This document shows, one piece after another, positions 1 to 7,205 of a DNA stretch of 13,505 nt. Under the pieces are notes generated by a model. It was not told the DNA's origin and made no database searches. It was given only the letters and a program-made list of their open reading frames with translations. Each line of letters starts with the position of its first letter. Position 1 is the stretch's first letter. The position numbers and the translations under genes are program-made. This DNA comes from Pseudomonadota bacterium (GTDB lineage: Bacteria; Pseudomonadota; Gammaproteobacteria; Burkholderiales; Thiobacillaceae): contig JAJZRT010000031.1 of the NCBI GenBank assembly GCA_021802595.1, positions 1-13,505 of the forward strand, given 5' to 3'.

Positions 1-3000
1 GAAGCGCGCTGGCCGAGCTTGTTTTCGTTCGGACCGACGTGCAATCCCTCGGAGCGGCGTTCTAGCATAAAGCCGGTTTCCCCGATCGAGGTCTGGGCAT
101 ACAGACAGTAACGATCCGCGATTGAACCGTTGGTGATCCACATCTTGCTTCCCGACAGTTCCCAGTAACGATAGAAGGTCTTGCCATCTCTGACGACAAC
201 TGTGCCGATGTCGTCATAGGGATATGTGTGCCCGCCGACGCAAATCCGGCGGCGGCCACTGTTGCGCGCCAGATCCCAGTCGCCGTCATCGAGGCTGGCC
301 AGGCTGCCGTCGGGCATGCGAAAAAACGCGCGGCGCGATTCGAATACCAGACAGCGCGCATCCAGCAGCCAACGCGGCTTTTCGGTGCCGGCGACAGTGA
401 AGCGGTACAGCCCCTGGTCGTCCGCATGCGCCGGCACCTCGCGAAGAACCGCGCGTGCCTGAATGCCCCCGGTGTCGGAGCCGGCGGCCGGCTCCGTGAG
501 CGCAAAGGCACTGATCTGTCCGCAGGCAAGGAACTGCAGAAAGCGCTCGTGTGCGCTTTCGCGCGCATCGATTTCCTGCTGTTCGTCTCTGAGCCGGGCG
601 CGCACCGCCGGCAGGCTGTCCCGGCATCGTCGCAGGCAATCCCCGAAGGTCCCGAGATCATGCGCTTTCGCCGCTTGCACGGTCTGGCGCATGAGCTCGA
701 GAAAATCGCGGGTCAGGTACTTGAGTGTCGAACCGGAAAAGAGAAACATGCGCTGAACCCGTCCGCCGAGGCTCTCCAGCTTGCGCCGCAGGGGCTTCGG
801 CTCCGGACGCTCGACCATTTCGATAAGTCGATTCAGGTCCTCCTTTAATTCCCGCCATCCGGACGCATCGGCCAGACACGCGTCGATCTCGTGGCGCAGC
901 CGCGGCAGATCCTTGTCGCGGCCGAGCAACACCGGCATGGTGCCGATGCTGGTGCTGGCCATGATCAGCAAACCGGTGGCGGTATCCTTTTCCCCCATGC
1001 ACAGATTGGTGAGCACCGAGTACTGGGCCTTGCTCCAGCCCTTTCCCCCGAGACTTGCGGGCACAACCGTCGCAAAGGCGTTGAATTCACGCAGCAGCTG
1101 AATGTCGCCTTCCGGCATTCCGTGCAGGAAGTCGATGTAACGACCATAGGGTTCGCCCCTGCGCGGGCTGCGAAAACCGCGGCGCAGCAGCCGCAGAACG
1201 TCGGCGCGTGTACGGCGCAGCAACGGGTCCCGACGGAAATGCTCAGGGACGAGCAGCTTGTCGGGCGCGAGCAGGTTTCCGCTCAGGAAGCCACCGCTTT
1301 GGTAGGTGAACTTCCTGTATGCTTCCCACATCAGCGGAAGGTGCGGGCGCAGAGGCTTGTGCCGCAGTGGTTCGGCCCGCAGCGGGCGCAATGTGCGCAG
1401 GCACCGGCGCGCGCTCGCGAACTGCAGCAGGCTATCGGCCACCACATAGTCTATGTCCGACTCCGGCAGCGTCTGCGCGAGCAGGCGCATGCCAAAGTCG
1501 GGATCTTCGCTCGCAAGCGCGCGCGATCCCGGCCATTGGCTGAACAGGATCGCGTCGCGGTAGCGGGGCGCGAGGATGTCCTCTTCAGAATATGCCATGC
1601 CTCCGAAAATCTGTCCGGCGAGCCAGGGCACGCCATCCATCCACGGCCCCATGCACTCGCGCACAAGCAGCAGTACCCGCTCCGGCTCCCGCTGGCACCA
1701 GCGGCGCGCCAGGCCGAGAAGCGCATACGCGTACTCCACACCCGCCAGCATCTGCTTGACCACGCCGAACTTGGCGATGCTCTCGCGCCCCTCGCTGTCC
1801 CGCAGTTCGCCGCGGAACTGGACCCGGGTAGCGGCATATTCCAGTGCACGACGGCGCAGCACCGCCGCCTGGCCGAGAGCCAGCGCAACGCTCATTTCGG
1901 CAATCTCGGCGGTTGCGGAAAACCCGCTGACATCGTCCGCGACGCGCCTGCGCACCGGCTGGGCGGCGTCGGCGCCGGCACCGTGCGCAGCGACCTCTCC
2001 GACAGATCTGCTGACGCCGTGCAGGTCGACAAAGCGCTCGACGACCCCTGGCAACCAATTCGAATTTCCGTCTTCCTCGCGCCACAATGGCGCGGCCAGA
2101 ACATCCGTGATCGTGTGTCCGGCGTAAGCCTCCGCCAAGTAGTGTCCGGCGGCCATCCACGCCAGCGCGCTCGACCAGCCTGCCAGCCATTCGACGGCGG
2201 CAGCACGATGTGCGCGCGCGGCGACTATCCAGTCACGCAAGGCACGCCGGTCGGAAAGCTCCCAGGGCGCGTGCCCGAGCAATTTGAGTCGCTCCGACGG
2301 AAAATCGGTCTTCAACCGCTCCCACACACGCTGATTGCGCTGCAGGGCGTGCGTGCCGTTGTCGCGCACGCCCTGCCCGTCGGCCGGCAACGCCCGCGCC
2401 TGCTCCAGCAGGGCGTGCGCTTCGGTCTCCATCCAACCGTAGGCGTGGCGCTGCAACCACGCGTCCATGCGCGCGACTTTCGGTCGCGTCAGCTCGTTGT
2501 GAGGAATCGCCCTCAACAGTTTTTCCCAGGCACGCGGCCATTCCCCGGCAACCATCGCCGGCCGGGCGCGCAGCGACTGATACAGGCGCTGCCAGATGCT
2601 GCACTCGGCAACGCTCAGAGGTAACAACTCGGCCGAGACAAGTTCCAGCGCAGAAGTCACGGAAGAATCCGGGCCGCTTCGAGTATTTCCCGGAACCCGA
2701 TAGGCAAATCGGTGATTGCTGTTACGATTCCAGTCCACCCCAGGCACCGTCACGCGGCAGGACTCACACTTGATGCAGTTTTCGTGCTGGCTCGCAACCC
2801 CGCCCAGCTGACCGACGAGACTGTAGACCTCCGCCGGGCAGACATTGCGCAGCTGCTGCGCCGCTGCGCCGAGACCCAAGGGTACGGTCACATGCCGTGG
2901 GTCGGGTCGATAGCGCACGAGCGGAGCGATCCATGTTGTCGGGGAAGCAGCGCTTCGGTGGGCTTCGCCCCAGTCAAGCCGACTGCGCGTGCTATCGTCA

Positions 3001-4655
3001 TAACGATGGTAAGGCCGCAGGAGCAGTTCGCGCAGCGGCAGGCGGCAGGCTTTGTACGCTGCGAGATCGCCGAGCAGCGACGCGCCCCCGGTGAGCGCAC
3101 CCAGCCCCAGGCCGGCAATGCGTGGCAGTGCCTGCGGCAGGCGCACCATGCTGCGCCAGACCAACGCCACGCGATCGGCGAACGCCGGCAAACGCCGGCC
3201 GTAGAAATGACCGATCGCCTGGCCAGCCAGCGCCAGCAAAGGATCGTCCTGTACCGCGACCGGCACCGGCGCACTGCCGGCACGCGAGACCAGGAACCGC
3301 ACATGCAGTGGCGGTGGCGCCGTCCGGAACACGCACCAACGCGGGCCAAGTCCGCGCGCAAGATGCAAGGCCTGGGCCGCATCGCTGCGCAAACGGGTGA
3401 GCTGCACACCCAGGGCCCGGCGCCGCTGGGCGCGGGCGGCGCCGGGCGGCAGCCGCTCGGCGTCGATCATCTGGCCCAGCATGGCTGGCAGGTGGTCGAA
3501 CAGGGCCGGTCCACCGTGAATTGCCCCTGGCCAGCGCCGAATGAGTTCAGCATTGCGAAAATCGGTGGTGCTGCGCAGTGTTTCGGCGTACTCATGCTGC
3601 AGTTCCGCGCGCGTGTAGTCAGAACCCCTCTGGCGTATGCGCAATACCGCATCGGCGAAAGTCAGCGCACTGGTGATGGCCGGGGCGATGAAATTCGGGT
3701 ACGGCACCTCCTGTCCGAGGCCAAGACCACCGCCGCCAACGGCCAGTCCTGCACGTACCCACTCCGGCGTCTCGTCGATTCCCCCGGAGCGGATTACCTT
3801 GGCACCGTAGGCGATCTGCTGCGCACCCGCGAGGTAGGATGTGATCACCGGAATGTTGCGCACACGTTCAAACAAATGCGGATGATCGGCAACGCCGGCC
3901 TGGGCCAGCCGATCAAGCGGGAGCACCAGCCCCAGCGAAAGCGTGTCGTGGTTCGTATAAAGGAAAGCCGTCATGTTGAGTCGCACCGGGCGACCGGCGA
4001 GCTGGCCGTTACGCAGCAGCCACTCCTGCGCCATGCCTTCGCCCGGCCCCAGCTCGAAGCGTTTCTCGATTTCCGGAGATGGCAGGCGGAAGAGTGCCTT
4101 GATGCCTTGGGCATAATGCGGAAGCTTCGTCCGTTCCAAGCCTTCGCGCGCCAGCAATCCGGCCGCGTCGCCTTCAGCGAGGAACACCACGGAAGCGTCC
4201 ACCGGCCCGCGGTCGGTATCGACGCCCACCACACGGTCGCCGTGATACCGCAGACCTGTCGCTGTAGTGGCGGTAATCAGCGTGGCGCCGAAATCAATGG
4301 CGCGGCTCGCCAGCCAGCGATCGAGCTTAGGGCGCAGAACGGTCCATGCTTCGCCGTAATCATTGCCGGCATGGGCCCGGGCCTCGAAGCCTGCGGCATT
4401 GATACCGTCATGCAGATACAGGCTGCGCGCGACGATGCGCCGCTCCTTCGGGGCTTGCTGCCACAGCTCTCGCCCCAGAACATCCTCGCGCAGCAGGCCG
4501 TCAGCGTGATAGACGCAGCCGGACCAGTTCTCCGCGCCTGCATACTCCGCGCCCTCGAGCACCATCACCGAAACACCCGCGCGAACCAGCCGCAGCGCTG
4601 CCGCGATCCCAGCGGGTCCAGCGCCTATGATGAGGACTTCGGGCGAGGAGGGCAT
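1..4655 (-). CDS. Giant fusion: ETF-quinone oxidoreductase/FixC-FixX flavoprotein plus tandem acyl-CoA dehydrogenase modules (partial, cut at left edge)
   Basis: The ATG at 4655 opens a frame with no stop down to base 3 (1551 codons, continuing outside the window). I read the triplets across every module junction, including 2625-2712, and found no in-frame stop. Residues 1-640 resemble ETF-QO/FixC. There is an FAD-binding G11-x-G13-x2-G16 after the first strand, then a C-terminal FixX-like segment with C606 and C627-x2-C630-x2-C633, enough for one 4Fe-4S cluster. Residues about 670-1040 are a divergent acyl-CoA dehydrogenase module. Its helical C-terminal part is clear (RVQF near 945, then QIFGGMAYSEED, with E1025 aligned to the catalytic Glu of medium-chain ACADs). 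Residues 1150 onward are a second module: an N-terminal helical domain, a helical insert of about 110 residues, TEPAAGSD at 1387-1394 and SGSKMWITNG near 1500-1510. The C-terminal domain lies outside the window. In the family, ACADs pass electrons to ETF, and ETF-QO passes them to quinone. Direct or scaffolded transfer here is inference. The Shine-Dalgarno is weak (AAGAAG). Confidence 0.85.
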   Translation of the reverse strand, partial: MPSSPEVLIIGAGPAGIAAALRLVRAGVSVMVLEGAEYAGAENWSGCVYHADGLLREDVLGRELWQQAPKERRIVARSLYLHDGINAAGFEARAHAGNDYGEAWTVLRPKLDRWLASRAIDFGATLITATTATGLRYHGDRVVGVDTDRGPVDASVVFLAEGDAAGLLAREGLERTKLPHYAQGIKALFRLPSPEIEKRFELGPGEGMAQEWLLRNGQLAGRPVRLNMTAFLYTNHDTLSLGLVLPLDRLAQAGVADHPHLFERVRNIPVITSYLAGAQQIAYGAKVIRSGGIDETPEWVRAGLAVGGGGLGLGQEVPYPNFIAPAITSALTFADAVLRIRQRGSDYTRAELQHEYAETLRSTTDFRNAELIRRWPGAIHGGPALFDHLPAMLGQMIDAERLPPGAARAQRRRALGVQLTRLRSDAAQALHLARGLGPRWCVFRTAPPPLHVRFLVSRAGSAPVPVAVQDDPLLALAGQAIGHFYGRRLPAFADRVALVWRSMVRLPQALPRIAGLGLGALTGGASLLGDLAAYKACRLPLRELLLRPYHRYDDSTRSRLDWGEAHRSAASPTTWIAPLVRYRPDPRHVTVPLGLGAAAQQLRNVCPAEVYSLVGQLGGVASQHENCIKCESCRVTVPGVDWNRNSNHRFAYRVPGNTRSGPDSSVTSALELVSAELLPLSVAECSIWQRLYQSLRARPAMVAGEWPRAWEKLLRAIPHNELTRPKVARMDAWLQRHAYGWMETEAHALLEQARALPADGQGVRDNGTHALQRNQRVWERLKTDFPSERLKLLGHAPWELSDRRALRDWIVAARAHRAAAVEWLAGWSSALAWMAAGHYLAEAYAGHTITDVLAAPLWREEDGNSNWLPGVVERFVDLHGVSRSVGEVAAHGAGADAAQPVRRRVADDVSGFSATAEIAEMSVALALGQAAVLRRRALEYAATRVQFRGELRDSEGRESIAKFGVVKQMLAGVEYAYALLGLARRWCQREPERVLLLVRECMGPWMDGVPWLAGQIFGGMAYSEEDILAPRYRDAILFSQWPGSRALASEDPDFGMRLLAQTLPESDIDYVVADSLLQFASARRCLRTLRPLRAEPLRHKPLRPHLPLMWEAYRKFTYQSGGFLSGNLLAPDKLLVPEHFRRDPLLRRTRADVLRLLRRGFRSPRRGEPYGRYIDFLHGMPEGDIQLLREFNAFATVVPASLGGKGWSKAQYSVLTNLCMGEKDTATGLLIMASTSIGTMPVLLGRDKDLPRLRHEIDACLADASGWRELKEDLNRLIEMVERPEPKPLRRKLESLGGRVQRMFLFSGSTLKYLTRDFLELMRQTVQAAKAHDLGTFGDCLRRCRDSLPAVRARLRDEQQEIDARESAHERFLQFLACGQISAFALTEPAAGSDTGGIQARAVLREVPAHADDQGLYRFTVAGTEKPRWLLDARCLVFESRRAFFRMPDGSLASLDDGDWDLARNSGRRRICVGGHTYPYDDIGTVVVRDGKTFYRYWELSGSKMWITNGSIADRYCLYAQTSIGETGFMLERRSEGLHVGPNENKLGQRA

Positions 4656-4821
4656 GTCTTCTTATTGTTCCGTATATGGATAGTTATAGCAAAGGCCAGT
4701 ACGGTGAGCATCGGTGTCCTGCCCGCCGTGAGTCGCAAGCCGACCAGCGCGCTGCGGTCGTGCCTGCCGCAGGATGACGGGAGCACCGCCCCACACCCGT
4801 TCGTGATCACTGTCGGCAATG

Positions 4822-4856
4822 CGCGGCGGCCTGCAGGTAGGCCGGAAGCCGCCGCG
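4822..4856. repeat. Strong GC-rich inverted repeat (hairpin)
   Basis: CGCGGCGGC at 4822-4830 is the exact reverse complement of GCCGCCGCG at 4848-4856, leaving a 17-base loop. A nested alternative pairs GGCCT (4828-4832) with AGGCC (4839-4843). No T-run follows on either strand, so a simple intrinsic terminator is not supported. It sits about 170 bases upstream of the start of the large fusion gene. A role in the leader RNA or as a protein site is open. Confidence 0.45.
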
Positions 4857-4883
4857 AAAACACCAAGGCCTTGCCAGCACAAA

Positions 4884-4897
4884 ACCTCGTGCGAGGT
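4884..4897. repeat. Small inverted repeat, possible operator half-sites
   Basis: ACCTCG (4884-4889) and CGAGGT (4892-4897) are exact reverse complements separated by two bases. It lies about 230 bases upstream of the large fusion gene. The size and symmetry would suit a dimeric regulator, but a chance match in GC-rich DNA is quite possible and no regulator gene adjoins it. Confidence 0.2.
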
Positions 4898-5172
4898 GGG
4901 TCATTGCCGTCCGGTTCATCCAGGCATGACATGCTTTCCGGTCAGATGCACCAGGCACCACCCATCCTTAAATTCGCAAATTTGGCGCCGGCAAGGGACA
5001 GCGTGCGAAAAGTACAATAAAGGTCGCCCCGGGGAATTGGGTGACGTCGAAGGGAATCTGCTGCTCAGGGCGGGAATCAGGTACGCGGATGACCGCAATC
5101 ACGTCCGGGCATTCGCAGACATGATCAGCACAGCGCGTACCCTGGGTCTGGCCGAACCCAAAGCACCGCAGC

Positions 5173-5724
5173 TCAACCGGAACCGGTCACCGGTCTCCTG
5201 GATGAAATCGCCGGACGCGGAGCGTGCGGCAGCAGATGCATCAGGAGTGCCTGCAGCTTCGGATCCAACCAGTTCCTGCCGCCGACCAGGACATCGACCA
5301 CGCGTCCGTGCGGATCAATGATGTAACTTGTCGGCAATCCGATCATCCCCCACTTCCTGCTGACGGTGGAATTGCGGTCCAACAGGACTGGGTATTTTAT
5401 TTTCATTTGCTCCACAAAGGGCGCAACCGAGCTCCAATTCTCGCCGACATCAACGCCGAGAATCACGAATCCTCTGTTCTTGAGCTTTTCGTAGGTGCGC
5501 TCCATGGAAGGAATTTCCATGCGGCAGGGCGGACACCATGTCGCCCAAAAATTCACGATAATGAGTTTGCCGCGATAATCCGAGAAATGCCGTATCTTGC
5601 CGTTAAGATCCTTGAGGGAGAAATTCGGAGCAAAGTGCCCCGGAGCGGCGGCTGAATTGGCATAGGCCAACGGTACGGCGGTGAGCCAGGCGATAACTGC
5701 CGCAGCAACGAAGCGATTAATCAA
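5173..5724 (-). CDS. TlpA/ResA-like periplasmic thiol:disulfide oxidoreductase
   Basis: A 183-residue protein with a thioredoxin fold of the TlpA/ResA/AhpC-TSA type. It has a signal peptide (MINRF, a hydrophobic run, then A-Y-A at 20-22 as a likely cleavage site), the active site W-C64-P-P-C67, and the expected cis-proline P131 in GLPTSYIID. Such proteins reduce disulfides in the periplasm, often for cytochrome c maturation or to keep metal or sulfur enzymes reduced. I chose the TTG at 5724. It overlaps the stop of the gene before it in TTGA, sits six bases after GGGGAA, and makes the signal peptide start cleanly. The longer ATG version at 5808 would put a 28-residue polar extension ahead of the signal. 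It is the last gene of a three-gene minus-strand group after the regulator and an exported unknown. The five-haem cytochrome nearby is a plausible client, by context only. Confidence 0.88.
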   Translation of the reverse strand: MINRFVAAAVIAWLTAVPLAYANSAAAPGHFAPNFSLKDLNGKIRHFSDYRGKLIIVNFWATWCPPCRMEIPSMERTYEKLKNRGFVILGVDVGENWSSVAPFVEQMKIKYPVLLDRNSTVSRKWGMIGLPTSYIIDPHGRVVDVLVGGRNWLDPKLQALLMHLLPHAPRPAISSRRPVTGSG

Positions 5725-6347
5725 GGCAATTTCCCCATCGATGGATGCGCCGCAGCGCATAGCACGCGGCGCACCGTTGTCTGCTTCGGCACGCCGTTGT
5801 CCGTCCAACGGATCCGCAGATCGAAGTGCCGGCCTGCACCAAGATTGGCGGTAATCATACCCTGCAGCCAGTCGCCTGGGCCGAGCCGATCCACGGTCGG
5901 TAGCAAGGCATAGCGGAAGGCGATCTGCGCCGGGCGCGAGACCCGTTCCTCACGCCATTCTTTGCGCCAGTCGGCTTCAAGTCGCAGTGGCTGCTCATGG
6001 CCGCTGGTGATCACACGCCAATCGGCGAGATTGAACCGGATCGTCGCGGAAGAGGACCGGTTCTTTACGACGACCGCCATGACACAGGCGTCGGCAATCT
6101 GCCGTGAAGCGGCGGGCGTGAAGCCGCGCCCCTGGAAAAACGCCTCGGTCAGGTCGATCGGCCGCTGGACGAGTTCGACCGCCAGTCCGTCGGGCTGGGC
6201 CTCCGACCACTCGGGTGGCGTCGATCGGGGCTGCGGTCTGGAAGCGTTCGCTGCCGCCGTCCAGCCTGCAGCCAAAACCAGCGGCAGAACCATCCACGCC
6301 ATGCTGCAACGGTGCAAGCCGCGGTTTCCGCGCGATACAGTGGTCAT
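5721..6347 (-). CDS. Exported protein of unknown function
   Basis: I do not recognise the family. With the ATG at 6347 it is 208 residues. It has a basic N-terminus, a hydrophobic run (MAWMVLPLVLAAGW) and a small-residue stretch ending in ANA, which looks like a signal peptide. The mature part contains EAFFQGRGF, a conserved-looking IADACVMAVVVKN segment, and alternating hydrophobic stretches such as VLCAA near the end, suggesting a beta-rich periplasmic domain with two cysteines. Internal ATGs at 6302 and 6293 are also possible starts. None of the three has a convincing Shine-Dalgarno. The frame is open upstream to 6689, but that extension lies inside the regulator gene and is low-complexity arginine-rich, as out-of-frame shadows are. 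Its stop overlaps the TTG of the TlpA-like gene, so the two are probably co-translated, and the TlpA-like protein may reduce its cysteines (inference). Confidence 0.6.
   Translation of the reverse strand: MTTVSRGNRGLHRCSMAWMVLPLVLAAGWTAAANASRPQPRSTPPEWSEAQPDGLAVELVQRPIDLTEAFFQGRGFTPAASRQIADACVMAVVVKNRSSSATIRFNLADWRVITSGHEQPLRLEADWRKEWREERVSRPAQIAFRYALLPTVDRLGPGDWLQGMITANLGAGRHFDLRIRWTDNGVPKQTTVRRVLCAAAHPSMGKLP
5731..5736 (-). promoter_or_regulatory. Ribosome binding site that decides the TTG start of the TlpA-like gene
   Basis: On the minus strand this reads GGGGAA and lies six bases before TTG at 5724. It lies inside the end of the preceding gene, whose stop shares bases with the TTG, which points to translational coupling. 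Confidence 0.5.
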
Positions 6348-6409
6348 GCGCCCGGCGCGGCCAAAAAAAATCCGCGTGCGCCAGCCTCTTCGAACCCGGA
6401 TGTCTTCAT
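6344..6409 (-). CDS. Possible 21-residue leader peptide
   Basis: An ATG at 6409 opens a 21-codon frame (begins MKTSGFEEAG) whose TGA overlaps the ATG of the exported unknown protein in ATGA. It fills most of the 79-base gap after the regulator gene. The overlap could couple translation for a start that has no Shine-Dalgarno of its own. There is no clear ribosome site before 6409 either, so this may be coincidence. Confidence 0.15.
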   Translation of the reverse strand: MKTSGFEEAGARGFFLAAPGA

Positions 6410-6426
6410 GGACAAAACATTCCCCG

Positions 6427-7101
6427 TCAGTCGCGGGAACCCGCGGTTTCGACTGGCAGTCCTGACTCGCGCCATTCGGGAAATCCATCCTGCAACCGTC
6501 GTGCCCGATACCCCGCCCGGCGCAGTCGCTCCACCGCCTCGAATGCCAACACGCAGTGTGGGCCCCGGCAGTAGGCGACGATCTCCTGATCCTGCGGCAG
6601 GTCCCGCAACCGATGCTCAAGATCCTTGATCGGCAGGTTGATGGCTCCCGGCACATGGCCCGAGGCGTACTCCTCCTGCGGGCGAACATCCATCACTGTC
6701 ACCAGTCCGCGGCGCACCCGGTCGAGAAGCTCTGCCCGAGGAATCGGCTCCAGATCGTCCTTGACGGTCAGATAGCTGCGCACCAGGCGATCAACCTCGG
6801 CTAGGTGAGTTTCCGCGAGTTTGCGCATGCTTGCAAGCAGCCGGACGACCTCGTCGTCGGTAATGCAATAGAAAACGTGCTGTCCTTCCTTGTGGGCTTT
6901 CACGAGGCCGCTTTGGCGCAGTATCTGAAGGTGCTGCGAAGCGTTGGCCACGGAAATGTCTGTAAGTCTCGCCAACGCATCGACGGTGCGCTCTCCTTGG
7001 GCAAGATACTCGAGCAGCTCCAGACGATTGCCGTGACAGACAGCTTTGCCGATGCGTGCAATTTCGCGATAGAGCTGTTGCTTAAGCGAGGGGCTTGACA
7101 T
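6427..7101 (-). CDS. ArsR-family repressor fused to a rhodanese domain
   Basis: A 224-residue protein. Residues about 12-95 form a winged helix-turn-helix of the ArsR/SmtB type, with the recognition region ISVANASQHLQILRQSGLV at 49-67 and a wing ending in HVFYC. Residues about 120-218 form a rhodanese domain with DVRPQEEYASGHVPGA and the active cysteine C178 in YCRGPHC; a second cysteine, C183, is in the same loop. This fused architecture is a known ArsR subgroup. In general the ArsR part binds operator DNA and releases it on metal, metalloid or reactive sulfur binding, while rhodanese carries a sulfane sulfur on cysteine. C22 and C79 in the DNA-binding part could form a sensing pair, but this is inference. 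ATG 7101 follows AGAGG at 7107-7111. It is transcribed away from the plus-strand operon and has an operator-like palindrome in its own promoter. Confidence 0.9.
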   Translation of the reverse strand: MSSPSLKQQLYREIARIGKAVCHGNRLELLEYLAQGERTVDALARLTDISVANASQHLQILRQSGLVKAHKEGQHVFYCITDDEVVRLLASMRKLAETHLAEVDRLVRSYLTVKDDLEPIPRAELLDRVRRGLVTVMDVRPQEEYASGHVPGAINLPIKDLEHRLRDLPQDQEIVAYCRGPHCVLAFEAVERLRRAGYRARRLQDGFPEWRESGLPVETAGSRD

Positions 7102-7121
7102 GGGAACCTCTGAAATATAGT

Positions 7122-7141
7122 ATTCAATTGAGTAGTTGAAT
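7122..7141. promoter_or_regulatory. Likely ArsR-type operator (palindrome)
   Basis: ATTCAA (7122-7127) and TTGAAT (7136-7141) are exact reverse complements with an 8-base spacer. The site touches the -10 box of the regulator promoter and would block initiation if bound. ArsR-family operators are commonly AT-rich palindromes of this sort. The site lies in the only gap between the two divergent gene groups, so it could also affect the plus-strand genes, though it is about 65 bases before their first start codon. Confidence 0.6.
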
Positions 7142-7168
7142 TATAGCAGTACGGACTGATTTTTCCAA
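7140..7168 (-). promoter_or_regulatory. Sigma70-type promoter of the ArsR-rhodanese gene
   Basis: On the minus strand the -35 box TTGGAA (7163-7168) is followed after exactly 17 bases by a perfect -10 box TATAAT (7140-7145). The ATG lies about 38 bases further on. The match and spacing are good for a housekeeping promoter. Confidence 0.7.
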
Positions 7169-7191
7169 ACGGGCGGTATATTTTCTACTAT
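7163..7191 (+). promoter_or_regulatory. Possible weak promoter for the plus-strand operon
   Basis: TTCCAA (7163-7168) and TACTAT (7186-7191) are separated by 17 bases and precede the ATG at 7206. Both boxes are poor matches (about 3/6 and 4/6). TATATT at 7177-7182 is an alternative -10 without a good -35. A promoter is expected here because the genes diverge, but the exact boxes are uncertain. Confidence 0.25.
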
Positions 7192-7205
7192 CGGTAGGGG
7201 GCATC

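Larger units (their letters stand above)
4656..5172. other. 517-base intergenic stretch without a supported gene
   Basis: This stretch lies between the start of the large fusion gene and the end of the TlpA-like gene, both on the minus strand. Only short open frames occur, and none has a recognisable motif with a good ribosome site. It contains a 9-bp inverted repeat (4822-4830 with 4848-4856), a 6-bp one with a 2-base centre (4884-4889 with 4892-4897), a short GCATG-A-CATGC repeat near 4924-4934, and a 5-bp stem at 5143-5147/5156-5160 just past the TlpA-like gene. None is followed by a T-tract on either strand, so I do not call a terminator. An AT-rich patch next to the fusion gene (about 4660-4690) could hold its promoter, but no good box pair stands out. 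One plus-strand frame across about 5035-5175 reads as protein-like (LGDVEGNLLLRAGIRYADDR) without a start or known family. It could be a relict or chance. Confidence 0.5.

Noticed and set aside
891..2624. Plus-strand open frame of 577 codons starting with GTG
   Set aside because: It lies exactly antisense, in codon register, to the acyl-CoA dehydrogenase part of the minus-strand fusion. Its protein is rich in Gln, His and Arg with no motif, while the minus strand gives clear ACAD motifs.
4822..4856. Intrinsic terminator
   Set aside because: The stem is strong but no run of T follows it on either strand.
2712..5321. Plus-strand open frame of 869 codons
   Set aside because: It is in antisense register to the FAD/FixC part of the fusion, then crosses the intergenic gap and enters the TlpA-like gene on the other strand. 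It has no known domain, and the minus-strand reading has FAD and Fe-S motifs.
6361..6371. A-run giving an eight-T tract on the minus strand after the ArsR-rhodanese gene, as a terminator
   Set aside because: I could not find a convincing GC stem directly before the T-tract, and the tract lies within the short gap before the next co-directional gene.
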